From contig NZ_BMRN01000015.1 in NCBI RefSeq assembly GCF_014648655.1, positions 111,000 to 174,999 on the forward strand: a DNA stretch of 64,000 bases, given 5' to 3'. A model generated the notes under the pieces. The model saw nothing but the letters and a program-made list of their open reading frames with translations. It ran no database searches and was not told the DNA's origin. Of the stretch, positions 16,356 to 24,761 are shown piece by piece. The DNA comes from Streptomyces atratus (lineage in GTDB: Bacteria > Actinomycetota > Actinomycetes > Streptomycetales > Streptomycetaceae). Within the stretch, counting starts at the first letter, position 1, and each line of letters begins with the position of its first letter. A program made the translations under genes and the position numbers.

Positions 16356-17363
16356 TTACTGGCAATCCGGCATGAGTCGGGTGGCCCGAGCGAGATCTTC
16401 AGGAGTCTTCCAGCCGCGCGGGATGAGGTTCCTGGACTCCAGATAGATGCGTGCCACGTCCTCGGGGAGCCGTCGCCAGCTGTCGACCTGCTCGTTGAGC
16501 CGGGCCAGGTCGGCGGTCGTCAGAACGGTGTTGAGCTTGTCCAGCGCCTTGCGTACGCCTTCGCTGCCCGCCCGGGACCGGTTGACGACGGGGACGAGGT
16601 AGTCGGCGTTCTGCAAGTGCTTGTCGTCGGCGAGCAGGACGAGGCCGAAGTCGTCGAGGGTGGCATCGGTGGTGGTGGTCAGGACCATCTGGTCCTGACC
16701 GTTCCGGACGGCCTGTTTGGCCTGGGTGGTGCCGACGCCCTTGGGGTCCACGGCCGTGATGCGGATGCCGTACGTCTTCTTCAGCCCGATTGCGCAGTAG
16801 GGGCGTTGTACGCATTCGTCGCCGGCGGCCAGGCGCACGGGCAGTCCGGATCCTCCGAGGTCGCTGAGGGTCTTCAGGTGGTGTTTCGCCGCATACGGGG
16901 CGGCGACCGCGAAGGCGTTCCGGTCGACGGCGCGCCCGGGGTCGAGGACGGTGAGGCCACGGGGTGCGGCGAGGGCGCGCAGCGCCTTCATCGTGGCGGT
17001 GAGGTCGGGCGAGCCGACGGGGCCTGCGTCGGCGCCGTTCTTCTTGGCGTTCAGCCAGTCCGCGAAAGTGGCCGCGTACTCCGGTACGACGTCGATCTGG
17101 CCGCTCTCCAGCGCCGGTTCGTAGATCTCACGGTTGCTGACGGAGATGATCTTTGTGGAGTACCCGGCCCGGTCGAGCAGCAGCGCGTACATCTGGGCGA
17201 GCAGATCGCTCTCGGTGAAGCCCGCGGAGCCGATGGTGAGGTGTGTGCTGTCGCCCGGCGGTGCGGTGATCTCACCCTGGTTCTCCAGAGAGGGCCCGGT
17301 GGTGCACGCGCTCGCCGACAGCAGGAGCACGAGGAGCACAAGGAGGGCATTGCGCGGCCTCAT
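16356..17363 (-). CDS. Osmoprotectant/quaternary-amine binding lipoprotein (OpuCC-type)
   Basis: 335 residues. The signal peptide MRPRNALLVLLVLLLSASAC ends in a lipobox Cys at residue 20. The mature part begins THLTIGSAGFTESDLLAQMYALLLDRAG, a pattern specific to OpuAC/ProX-like proteins for glycine betaine, choline, carnitine or ergothioneine-type ligands, and continues with IDVVPEYAATFADWL and TTTDATLDDFGLVLLADD. Its ATG overlaps the upstream permease stop (ATGA). Last gene of the operon permease-permease-lipoprotein. The ligand within the quaternary amine group cannot be decided by eye. Confidence 0.9.
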   Translation of the reverse strand: MRPRNALLVLLVLLLSASACTTGPSLENQGEITAPPGDSTHLTIGSAGFTESDLLAQMYALLLDRAGYSTKIISVSNREIYEPALESGQIDVVPEYAATFADWLNAKKNGADAGPVGSPDLTATMKALRALAAPRGLTVLDPGRAVDRNAFAVAAPYAAKHHLKTLSDLGGSGLPVRLAAGDECVQRPYCAIGLKKTYGIRITAVDPKGVGTTQAKQAVRNGQDQMVLTTTTDATLDDFGLVLLADDKHLQNADYLVPVVNRSRAGSEGVRKALDKLNTVLTTADLARLNEQVDSWRRLPEDVARIYLESRNLIPRGWKTPEDLARATRLMPDCQ

Positions 17364-18037
17364 CCGGATCCCTCGCCGCAAAACCGGTCGGGGGCGAGCC
17401 GTTGCGCCACAGCGAAGAGCCCCTCGACGATCAAGGCGAAGACGGCTACGAGCACGGCCCCGGCGACCACCTGCGCGGTGGAGGCGAGGTTGAAGCCCGC
17501 GGTGATGATGCGGCCGAGTCCCCCGCCGCCCGCCAGCGCCGCGAGAGTGGCGGTGGCGACGAGCTGGACGGCGGCGATCCGTACGCCGGTGAGAATCAGG
17601 GGCAGGGCGAGCGGCACCTCCACGCCCAGCATCAGCTGCCTGCCCGTCATACCCATTCCGGTGGCCGCCCGCACGACGTCGCGGTCGACCTCGCGCATGC
17701 CGATGTAGGCGTTGGTGAGCAGCGGCGGTACGGCAAAGAGGACGAGGGCGACGATGGTCGGCCACTCTCCGTGCCCGCCGATCGGGGTGAGGATCAGCAG
17801 CACCAGCACGGCGAAGGTGGGGACGGCCCGGCCGATGTTGGAGATGTTGACGGCGAGCGCGCCGCCCTTGCCGAGATGGCCGAGGACCAGGGCGATGGGC
17901 AGCGCGATCAGACAGCTGATCAGCAGGCAGACGACAGTGAGGAACAGATGCTGGCCCACACGGTTCCAGATGCCGCCGTCGCCGGACCAGTGCGCCGGGG
18001 TCGTGAGCCAGGACCAGGCGGCGGCGAGGGTGTTCAC
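17360..18037 (-). CDS. OpuC-type ABC transporter permease 2
   Basis: 225 residues with five to six hydrophobic segments (LFLTVVCLLISCLIALPIAL, FAVLVLLILTPIGG, TIVALVLFAVPPLLTNAYIG, and others). The EAA-like loop for ATPase contact reads MREVDRDVVRAATGMGMTGRQL. The GTG start overlaps the stop of permease 1 (GTGA) and is preceded by GGAGG. The partner ATPase is missing from this operon; the gene at 11318-12481 is the likely supplier. Confidence 0.88.
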   Translation of the reverse strand: MNTLAAAWSWLTTPAHWSGDGGIWNRVGQHLFLTVVCLLISCLIALPIALVLGHLGKGGALAVNISNIGRAVPTFAVLVLLILTPIGGHGEWPTIVALVLFAVPPLLTNAYIGMREVDRDVVRAATGMGMTGRQLMLGVEVPLALPLILTGVRIAAVQLVATATLAALAGGGGLGRIITAGFNLASTAQVVAGAVLVAVFALIVEGLFAVAQRLAPDRFCGEGSG

Positions 18038-18711
18038 GACCGCCTCCGGGTCCACGGGGTCAGGATTCGTTGCGCGAGAAGAAGCAGCACGTCGGCGGCG
18101 ACGGCGATGACGACGCAGAGGACGGAGGCGGTGAGCACCTGGGCCTTGAAGTACGTGTTCATCCCGGAGTAGATGAGGTTGCCGAGTCCGCCGTAGCCGA
18201 CGATCGCACCGACCGTGACCAGGGAGACCGCGGAGACGGTCGCGATACGCAGTCCGGCCATGGCGGCGGGCAGGGCCAGGGGAAGCTCCACGGCGACGAG
18301 TAGACGCACGGGGCCGTACCCCATGCCGCGTGCGGCCTGCCTGGTCTCCGCGGGCACGGCGCGCAGTCCGGCGAGGATGTTCCTTACGAGGAGGGTGAGC
18401 GAGTACAGGACGAGTCCGGCGACGACGAGCGAGGCGGAGAGTCCGTACACCGGCAGCAGCAGAGAGAACATGGCGAGCGACGGCACGGTGTAGAGGATGG
18501 TCGTCACGCCGAGGACCGGGCCGGCCGCCCAGCGCCGGCGGCGCGCCGCGAGGGCGAGCGGAACGGCGAGGACCAGTCCGAGGAGTACGGAGACCACGGT
18601 GAGCTGAAGATGCTGGACGACGGCGTCCCAGAGAATCTCGCGACGGCTGGTCAGGTAGGCGCCGCAAAGCCACTCATTGCGCGCGAGGCAGTCGTCGGGA
18701 GGCGCGGTCAC
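18034..18711 (-). CDS. OpuC-type ABC transporter permease 1
   Basis: 225 residues, first gene of the operon. Hydrophobic segments include LQLTVVSVLLGLVLAVPLAL, ILYTVPSLAMFSLLLPVYGL and ASLVVAGLVLYSLTLLVRNI; the ATPase contact loop reads LRAVPAETRQAARGMGYGPVRLL. Together with the next permease it should form the channel of an osmoprotectant importer. Starts at ATG 18711 with a short hydrophilic N-terminus. Confidence 0.88.
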   Translation of the reverse strand: MTAPPDDCLARNEWLCGAYLTSRREILWDAVVQHLQLTVVSVLLGLVLAVPLALAARRRRWAAGPVLGVTTILYTVPSLAMFSLLLPVYGLSASLVVAGLVLYSLTLLVRNILAGLRAVPAETRQAARGMGYGPVRLLVAVELPLALPAAMAGLRIATVSAVSLVTVGAIVGYGGLGNLIYSGMNTYFKAQVLTASVLCVVIAVAADVLLLLAQRILTPWTRRRS

Positions 18712-18847
18712 CCGTCCATTGGAGCGCGGGCGGGCGGGTGGACGCGCGTCCTGATCGACTGTCCGGGGGGACCGTGTGGGGGTCGTACGCGCGTGACGCG
18801 GACGGACGGGCGCATGGCGGCACCGCCGAACCGTGCGGCACCGCGGC

Positions 18848-19324
18848 CTATTCGGACGCTGCTGCCGCGCCCGCGGGGCGTTCGACCTTCTTCACCGTGA
18901 TGTCGTCCGGTCCGAGCTGCCGCCCGTCGGCCGAGTGGACCTCCAGCGCCCGGGGCGGGCGGCCGTGCCGCAGGTCGACCATCTCCGAGTGCGGTTCGCC
19001 GGGATCGAAGAAGTGGCCCTCGCCCCACTGCCGCAGCGCCACGATGACCGGGAAGAGATCCCTGCCCTTGGGCGTCAGCACGTATTCGTGGTACGCGCTG
19101 CCGTCGGCCGCCGGAGCCATGTCGAGGATGCCGCCCGCGACCAGATCGCGCAGGCGCGACGCGAGGATGTTCTTCGCCACGCCCAGGCTGCGCTGGAACT
19201 CCCCGAAGCGGCGACTGCCGTCGAACGCGTCGCGGACGATCAGGAGCGACCACCAGTCGCCGATCGCATCGACCGAACGAGCCACCGGGCAGTCGCTCTC
19301 GTTGAAGCGCGTCCGCTTGACCAT
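18848..19324 (-). CDS. HxlR-family transcriptional regulator
   Basis: 158 residues. It opens with the family hallmark SDCPVARSVDAIGDWWSLLIVRDAFDG and continues with the winged helix: RRFGEFQRSLGVAKNILASRLRDLVAGGIL and the wing YHEYVLTPKGRDLFPVI. A C-terminal extension of about 50 residues follows. The ATG at 19324 has GGAGG 5 nt before it; a longer GTG start would not. It is divergent from an MFS exporter, and a 19-bp inverted repeat lies between them, so it very likely represses that gene and itself and releases on binding or oxidation by a small molecule. Confidence 0.92.
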   Translation of the reverse strand: MVKRTRFNESDCPVARSVDAIGDWWSLLIVRDAFDGSRRFGEFQRSLGVAKNILASRLRDLVAGGILDMAPAADGSAYHEYVLTPKGRDLFPVIVALRQWGEGHFFDPGEPHSEMVDLRHGRPPRALEVHSADGRQLGPDDITVKKVERPAGAAAASE

Positions 19325-19345
19325 GCGGTCCTCCCTCACACCATC

Positions 19346-19400
19346 GGTTGCAACATGCTACCAGATGAGACTACGATCAACCTGGTAGCAAAATGCAACC
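19346..19400. promoter_or_regulatory. HxlR operator: 19-nt inverted repeat in the divergent promoter
   Basis: GGTTGCAACATGCTACCAG (19346-19364) and CTGGTAGCAAAATGCAACC (19382-19400) are reverse complements except for three central positions, separated by 17 nt. They lie in the A/T-rich stretch between the HxlR gene and the MFS gene. Confidence 0.7.
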
Positions 19401-19421
19401 AACCTGATCGAGGGGTGTCAC

Positions 19422-20678
19422 ATGGCCGGCAGCGAGAGCACGATGCGGTCCGAGAAGGCCGACGGGGGAACACCGGCTCGCGCCCTGTCCGGACGCACGA
19501 CACTGCTGTTCGCGGTCGCGTCCGGCTTGGCGGTGGCCAATGTCTACTTCGCGCAACCCCTGCTCGCCACCCTGAGCCGGGACTTCCGGATCAGTCCGGC
19601 GACCGTCGGCATCGTCGTCACCCTCACCCAGATCGGATACGGTCTCGGGCTGTTCCTGCTCGTGCCCCTGGGCGATCTGGTCGACCGGCGGCGCCTCGTC
19701 GTGACCCAGCTGGTACTGCTGGCGACGGCACTCATCGCAACCGGAACCGCGGCCACCGCACCGATCCTGCTGACCGCCCTGGCCGCGGTGGGCTTTCTCG
19801 CCGTGGTGACGCAGACCCTCGTGGCGTTCGCCGCGTCGCTGTCCGCCCCGGACCGACGCGGCCGTGCGGTCGGCCTGGTCACCAGCGGAATCGTCATCGG
19901 AATCCTGCTGGCCCGCACGGTCTCCGGCGCACTGGCCGACCTGGCGGGCTGGCGATCGGTCTACCTCACATCGGCGGTACTGACCCTTGCGCTCACCCTG
20001 TCCCTGCATCGCGTGCTGCCACGACGCGCCACACCGCCCACCCCCATGCGATACATGCAGTTGCTGCGTTCAACACTCGTCCTGTTCGCCGAGGAACGCG
20101 TACTCCGTGTCCGAGCTCTGCTCGCCCTGCTGATCTTCGCCGCGTTCAGCACCCTGTGGAGCTGCGTCGCGCTGCCGCTGAGCGAACCCCCGCTGTCTCT
20201 GTCGCACACAGCCATCGGCGCGTTCGGGCTCGCCGGGGCGGCGGGCGCGCTCGCGGCCGCTCCGGCCGGGCGCCTGCACGACCGCGGCCTCGCCGGGTGG
20301 ACAACCGGCGTAGCACTGGCCCTGCTCACCGCGTCGTGGCTCCCCCTCGCCCTCACCCGGCAGTCGCTGTTGGCACTGGCGGTCGGCGCGATCGTCCTCG
20401 ACCTCGCCGTGCAGGCCGTCCATGTCACCAGCCAGAGCCTGATCTACGCGGTCCGTCCCGACGCGGGCAGCCGTCTGATCGGCGGTTACATGGTCTTCTA
20501 CTCGGTCGGCAGCGCTACGGGCGCCCTCGCCTCGACAACCGTCTACGCGATGGCCGGATGGGGTGCGGTGTGCGTTCTCGGCGCCGCGATCAGCGCACTC
20601 GCGCTGCTCGTGTGGGCGGCGACCCGCAATGAGACGCCTCGGGCAGGCACGACCGGAGCGCCGAGCGCATCCGCCTGA
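19422..20678 (+). CDS. MFS transporter, probable drug/metabolite exporter
   Basis: 418 residues with twelve predicted hydrophobic segments. The N-terminal half shows LAVANVYFAQPLLATLSRDF and the loop 2-3 motif LLVPLGDLVDRRRLV that marks the major facilitator family; SAPDRRGRAVGLVTSGIVIGIL marks TM5 with an antiporter-like motif. This subgroup (YbcL/Bmr-like) is usually paired with HxlR or MarR regulators and exports toxic compounds. It is controlled from a shared promoter with the HxlR gene. A GAGGGG stretch precedes the ATG. Confidence 0.88.
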   Translation: MAGSESTMRSEKADGGTPARALSGRTTLLFAVASGLAVANVYFAQPLLATLSRDFRISPATVGIVVTLTQIGYGLGLFLLVPLGDLVDRRRLVVTQLVLLATALIATGTAATAPILLTALAAVGFLAVVTQTLVAFAASLSAPDRRGRAVGLVTSGIVIGILLARTVSGALADLAGWRSVYLTSAVLTLALTLSLHRVLPRRATPPTPMRYMQLLRSTLVLFAEERVLRVRALLALLIFAAFSTLWSCVALPLSEPPLSLSHTAIGAFGLAGAAGALAAAPAGRLHDRGLAGWTTGVALALLTASWLPLALTRQSLLALAVGAIVLDLAVQAVHVTSQSLIYAVRPDAGSRLIGGYMVFYSVGSATGALASTTVYAMAGWGAVCVLGAAISALALLVWAATRNETPRAGTTGAPSASA

Positions 20679-20845
20679 TGACCGGGGGCGACGCCCACTG
20701 CACCGGCACGGCAGGCCCGGCGAGACCGGGGGCCGGACTTGCTGCGTATGGGGGGCACCCGCGCGCCTACCGCCCGGTACGGCCGCACCTGACGGTAGAC
20801 CGGGGTTCACATCCCTTCCCCGTATACATACCGAGGAGCCCCCGC

Positions 20846-21577
20846 ATGTCGTCGCCCGGCCTCACCGATGACACCTACCGCTTCGACGATCTGCACGCGC
20901 TCTACCTCAACTGCACGCTCAAGCGCTCCCCGGAGACCAGCAATACGCAGGGGCTGATCGACCACAGCCGCGCGATCATGGAGGAGCACGGCGTCACCAC
21001 CGAGGTGGTCCGGGCCGTCGACCACGACATCGCGACCGGCGTCTGGCCGGACATGCGGGAGCACGGCTGGCAGACGGACGCCTGGCCGGAGCTGTACGAG
21101 AAGGTGATGGCCGCCGACATCCTGGTGCTGTGCGGGCCGATCTGGCTGGGGGACAACAGCTCGGTGATGAAACGGGTCGTCGAGCGTCTCTACGCCTGTT
21201 CCAGCATCCTCAACGACAAGGACCAATACGCGTATTACGGCCGGGTGGGCGGCTGTCTGATCACCGGGAACGAGGACGGGGTCAAGCACTGCGCGATGAA
21301 TCTGCTCTACAGCCTCCAGCACCTCGGCTACACGATCCCTCCGCAGGCCGATGCGGGCTGGATCGGGGAGGCGGGGCCCGGCCCGTCGTATCTGGACCCG
21401 GGGTCGGGTGGTCCGGAGAACGACTTCACCAACCGCAACACCTCTTTCATGGCCTGGAACCTGATGCATCTCGCCACGATGCTGAGGCGTGCGAACGGCA
21501 TCCCGGCCCACGGCAACCAGCGCTCCGAGTGGGATGCGGGCTGCCGCTCGGACTATCCCAACCCGGAGCACCGCTGA
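20846..21577 (+). CDS. Flavodoxin-fold NAD(P)H-dependent oxidoreductase
   Basis: 243 residues. The flavodoxin-like fold is visible as LHALYLNCTLKRSPETSNTQGLID (FMN phosphate loop region, S/T-rich), ADILVLCGPIWLGDNSSVMKRVVERL (second FMN loop) and GRVGGCLITGNEDGVKHCAMNLLYSLQHLGY. The family (PF03358-type, WrbA-like) reduces quinones, azo or nitro compounds with NAD(P)H. GAGGAG lies 9 nt before ATG 20846. It stands alone between an exporter and a convergent Ddn-type gene. Confidence 0.86.
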   Translation: MSSPGLTDDTYRFDDLHALYLNCTLKRSPETSNTQGLIDHSRAIMEEHGVTTEVVRAVDHDIATGVWPDMREHGWQTDAWPELYEKVMAADILVLCGPIWLGDNSSVMKRVVERLYACSSILNDKDQYAYYGRVGGCLITGNEDGVKHCAMNLLYSLQHLGYTIPPQADAGWIGEAGPGPSYLDPGSGGPENDFTNRNTSFMAWNLMHLATMLRRANGIPAHGNQRSEWDAGCRSDYPNPEHR

Positions 21578-21604
21578 CCCCTCCCCCGGCTGACGAGGCC
21601 GCGT

Positions 21605-21645
21605 CCGGGGAGGCGCGGCGGGCGCACGGCCCTCGCCTCCCCCGG
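21605..21645. terminator. Hairpin between convergent oxidoreductase genes
   Basis: CCGGGGAGGCG (21605-21615) pairs with CGCCTCCCCCGG (21634-21645) with one bulged base. It lies between the stops at 21577 and 21653. Confidence 0.6.
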
Positions 21646-21652
21646 GCGGTCG

Positions 21653-22099
21653 TCAGTGCTGTTCGGCTGCCGGCTCCAGGACGAAGACCGGAATCTGCCG
21701 GTCGGTCTTGAGCTGGTAGTCGGCGTAGTCGGGGAACGCCTCGACCGCGCGCTGCCACCACGCCGCCTTCTCCTCGCCGGTGACCTCACGGGCGTTCATG
21801 TCCTGTCGGACCGGGCCGTCCTGCAGCTCCACGCGGGGGTCGGCCACGATGTTGTGGTACCAGACGGGGTGCTTGGGCGCGCCACCCTGCGAGGCGACCA
21901 CGGCATACGTGCCGTTGTGCTCGACCCGCATCAGCGGGGTCTTGCGGATCTTGCCGCTCCTGGCCCCGCGGGTGGTGAGGAGGATGACCGGCAGGCCCCG
22001 CATCGTGGTCCCCTCCGTCCCACCCGAGCTCTCGAACAGCTCGACCTGATCGCGGACCCACTGCGCGGGGCTCGGCTCGTACTCGCCCTTGAGAGGCAT
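21653..22099 (-). CDS. Deazaflavin (F420)-dependent nitroreductase family protein (Ddn-type)
   Basis: 148 residues of the split beta-barrel family that includes mycobacterial Ddn. The cofactor region GARSGKIRKTPLMRVEHNG, VASQGGAPKHPVWYHN and the closing VFVLEP are characteristic. Ddn-type enzymes use reduced F420 to reduce quinones or activate nitro compounds; Streptomyces makes F420. The product is small and soluble. It is convergent with the flavodoxin-fold gene and is not part of the downstream PucR operon. Confidence 0.9.
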   Translation of the reverse strand: MPLKGEYEPSPAQWVRDQVELFESSGGTEGTTMRGLPVILLTTRGARSGKIRKTPLMRVEHNGTYAVVASQGGAPKHPVWYHNIVADPRVELQDGPVRQDMNAREVTGEEKAAWWQRAVEAFPDYADYQLKTDRQIPVFVLEPAAEQH

Positions 22100-22245
22100 G
22101 GCATCTGTCCCATCGTCGACATTCGGTTACGCAGACACGCGGACATGCGGGCACAGGTGCGTCCCGCTGCTCCGAGAACTCTTTCATCATTCCGCCCACC
22201 CGGGGCCGGGCGGATCCGCGTGTCATGGCGGCAGTCGGGCCGGCG

Positions 22246-23850
22246 TCAGGGGTGCGGCGGATTCAGCCGCAGTTGCAGCATCGCTTCGAATCTCGCCTCC
22301 GGGTCGTCGAGATCGATGCCCGCCACCACGGCCAGCCGCTTGAGCCGGTAGCGGAAGGTGTTGGGGTGGATGTGTACGGCGGCAGCGGCGGCGGCCACAT
22401 CGCCGAAGGTGCTCAGCCAGGCCTCCAGAGTGTCCGTGAGGGCGGTGTTGTGCTGGGCGTCGTAGGCGCGCAGCCGGATGACCGGGCCGTCGGGGAGGTC
22501 GTCCTCGGCGGCGATCCGGTCCGTCAGCTCCTCCAGCAGCGAGGCGGCGTAGACGTCCGACAGCCTTGCGGCCGTTCGCTGCGAGCGGCCGGAGCCGAGA
22601 ACGCGCAGCGCCCGGTCCGCGTCGGCGCGGGAGCGGCGCAGTTCGGCCGGGCGGGCGGCGAGCCGGCCGACGCCGATGACGGCGGGGACACGGTTGCCTA
22701 TGCGGCCGAGGAACGCGTCGGCCACCCGTAGCGCGTGCTCGTCCGAACTCGTGGGCAGCACCGCGTAGGTGACGCCCCCGAGTGAGGCCGCGGCCGTACG
22801 GGGATGGATCGCGGCCAGGTGCAGGGCGAGGGCCTCGGCGATGCGGTGGCCCGCGGCCACCCGGTCGGGCGCCGACGGCTCGCCGGTCACCGCGAGCGCC
22901 AGTACGCATGCGGGCTGCGCGGACAGGCCGAGCCGTACGGCGGCCTGCGGTGCGTGCGTGCCGCCCTCCAGGACCGTGGCGAGCAGATCCGCGCGCAGCC
23001 GGCGTTCGACGTCCTCGCCCGTGCGGTGGCGCAGCAGATGCAGGGCGGCCACCTTCGCCGCCTCCTGCAGGGCCTGCATACGGTCCTCGCTCAGCGGTCC
23101 GTCGACCACGACCCAGATCGAACCGAGGATCTCGCCGCCTGCGCGGACGGCGATCGCGACGCGGGGCTTGTCGGAGATGCCCGCCACATAAACGGGTTCT
23201 TCCTTGCGGTAGAGGGCCTGGAAGGCGCCGAGTTGCTCCAGGGCGCGCAGCTTCTCGGCGGGCACCTGACGGTCGAGGACGGTCGCGATCCTGGCGTCGT
23301 CGCCCTCGTCCTGCCGGCTGGAGAAGGCGAGCACCCGACCGCTGCGGTCCTCGACGGTGACCGGGCCGTCCAGCAGTCCGGCCGTCGCGTTGGCCAGCGC
23401 GAACAGGTCACCGGCGAGCGGCTCGGCGCCATCGGCCTCGTCGGGGCCGCCCACCGTCCCCAGTTCGTCGACCGCGAGCAGCGACCGCAGCAGCGCGGCC
23501 ACCTGGGCCCAGGACGCGCCGGGGGTCAGGCCGAGCACGGTCAGGCCGGTGCGCGCGGCCGCCTCGGCCACCGGCCCGTCCACCGGGACCGGGGACCGGA
23601 CGACCACGGCCGCCGCGCCGAGCCCGGCGGCCCGGTCGACCAGAGCGGCGACCGGCTCGGCGCCGTACACGCCGACGCCGAGCACCACCGCGCCGGGCAG
23701 CCTGGCCGGCTCGTCCAGCGGGTCCTGGATGAGCACTCCGCTGACGGTGCGGGCCGGGTCGGCCTGCCCGGCCACCACCTCGATCAGCGTCGATCCCAGA
23801 TCGTTGAGGATCCGGCCGAGCACGGCCCGCGGCTGCTCCGTCATCTTCAC
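22246..23850 (-). CDS. PucR-family transcriptional regulator, last gene of the peptide operon
   Basis: 534 residues. The N-terminal purine-catabolism-type domain covers about 20-150, a GGDEF-like/GAF-like central region follows, and the C-terminal PucR HTH reads NTALTDTLEAWLSTFGD and VHIHPNTFRYRLKRL. The GTG at 23850 overlaps the stop of the beta-lactamase-like gene (GTGA); an ATG two codons later at 23844 is equally possible. PucR proteins activate or repress amine, amino-acid and purine catabolic genes in response to a pathway intermediate. Being the last gene of an 11-gene operon, it most likely provides feedback control of that operon. Confidence 0.9.
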   Translation of the reverse strand: MKMTEQPRAVLGRILNDLGSTLIEVVAGQADPARTVSGVLIQDPLDEPARLPGAVVLGVGVYGAEPVAALVDRAAGLGAAAVVVRSPVPVDGPVAEAAARTGLTVLGLTPGASWAQVAALLRSLLAVDELGTVGGPDEADGAEPLAGDLFALANATAGLLDGPVTVEDRSGRVLAFSSRQDEGDDARIATVLDRQVPAEKLRALEQLGAFQALYRKEEPVYVAGISDKPRVAIAVRAGGEILGSIWVVVDGPLSEDRMQALQEAAKVAALHLLRHRTGEDVERRLRADLLATVLEGGTHAPQAAVRLGLSAQPACVLALAVTGEPSAPDRVAAGHRIAEALALHLAAIHPRTAAASLGGVTYAVLPTSSDEHALRVADAFLGRIGNRVPAVIGVGRLAARPAELRRSRADADRALRVLGSGRSQRTAARLSDVYAASLLEELTDRIAAEDDLPDGPVIRLRAYDAQHNTALTDTLEAWLSTFGDVAAAAAAVHIHPNTFRYRLKRLAVVAGIDLDDPEARFEAMLQLRLNPPHP

Positions 23851-24761
23851 AAGGTAGTTGATCGGAGTTCGTCGACGGCGAGTGCTGCCACCTGCCCGAT
23901 CACCCGGTCCGCCCGGGAGTTGTGCAGGTCCGGCCGGTCGGACCGGGTGAAGACTGCCACCGCCCAGCGCCCGCCGTCGCGGTCCTCGATCACCCCGGCC
24001 TCGTTGCGCCAGCCCGGCAGTGTCCCGGTCTTGCCGGCGACGCGGTAGCTGTCGTCGAAGCCGGACCACAGTCGGTGCGGCCAGATCTGCTGGGACATCA
24101 CGGCCCGTACCTCGGCGCAGGCTTCGGCGGGGCCGGCCTCGTCACGCCAGATCCGGACCAGCAGTTCCGCGATGTCGCGGGCCGTCCCCCGGGTGGTGCG
24201 TTCGGGGACGCACACCGAAAGCTTCAGAAGCTCCTTGGGCCCCTGCGTGGCGAGTGCCGCCATCCTCGCGTGCGCCTCGACCTCGGTGGTCACGCCGAGG
24301 TCGGCGAAGAGCGAGCCGGTCAGCTCCAGACAGCCACCGATCAAGTGGGTTTTGCGCAGGCCAAGTTCGGCGAGCAGTCCATTGACGGTGTCGAGACCGA
24401 CCCGGGCCAATACCACATCGGTGGCTGCGTTGTCGCTCATCGTCAGCATCATGTGGACCAGGTCGCGCAGGCTCATCTCGACCGGGTCGGCGCAGCCGGA
24501 AGTGCCGATGCCGCCGTCGCGGTAGTGCGGGTCCACCGAGTGGCGCTGGGTCCTGTCCAGCCGTCCTGCGGCGGCCTCGCGTGCGTAGGCGAGTGCGATC
24601 GGGATCTTGAACACGGAGGCGAGGCAGACCGGTTCGTCCGCCGCGACGCCGATCGTGCGGTCGCCGTCCACCTCTCGGGCGAAGAAGTACCCCTGGACCT
24701 CGGCGTCGTCGAACGCCGTCCGGATCCTGTTCCCGACGGTGCCTGACACAGTTGCGGTCAT
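23847..24761 (-). CDS. Class A beta-lactamase-fold serine hydrolase without signal peptide
   Basis: 304 residues. The three active-site motifs of the penicillin-binding/class A fold are clear: SVFK (catalytic Ser and Lys, near residue 50), MSDNAA (SDN motif) and AGKTGTLPGW (KTG motif). There is no Sec, Tat or lipoprotein signal: the protein begins MTATVSGTVGNRIRTAFDDAE, so it is probably cytoplasmic, unlike ordinary beta-lactamases. It overlaps the racemase gene upstream (ATGA) and the PucR gene downstream (GTGA). In this operon it may hydrolyse an imported amide, a D-amino-acid peptide or a beta-lactam-like ring; a resistance role is possible but less natural. Confidence 0.86.
   Translation of the reverse strand: MTATVSGTVGNRIRTAFDDAEVQGYFFAREVDGDRTIGVAADEPVCLASVFKIPIALAYAREAAAGRLDRTQRHSVDPHYRDGGIGTSGCADPVEMSLRDLVHMMLTMSDNAATDVVLARVGLDTVNGLLAELGLRKTHLIGGCLELTGSLFADLGVTTEVEAHARMAALATQGPKELLKLSVCVPERTTRGTARDIAELLVRIWRDEAGPAEACAEVRAVMSQQIWPHRLWSGFDDSYRVAGKTGTLPGWRNEAGVIEDRDGGRWAVAVFTRSDRPDLHNSRADRVIGQVAALAVDELRSTTL

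Noticed and set aside
14521..16365. 614-codon open frame opposite the TROVE gene
   Set aside because: Antisense shadow caused by high G+C third positions; the plus strand has clear TROVE and vWA motifs.
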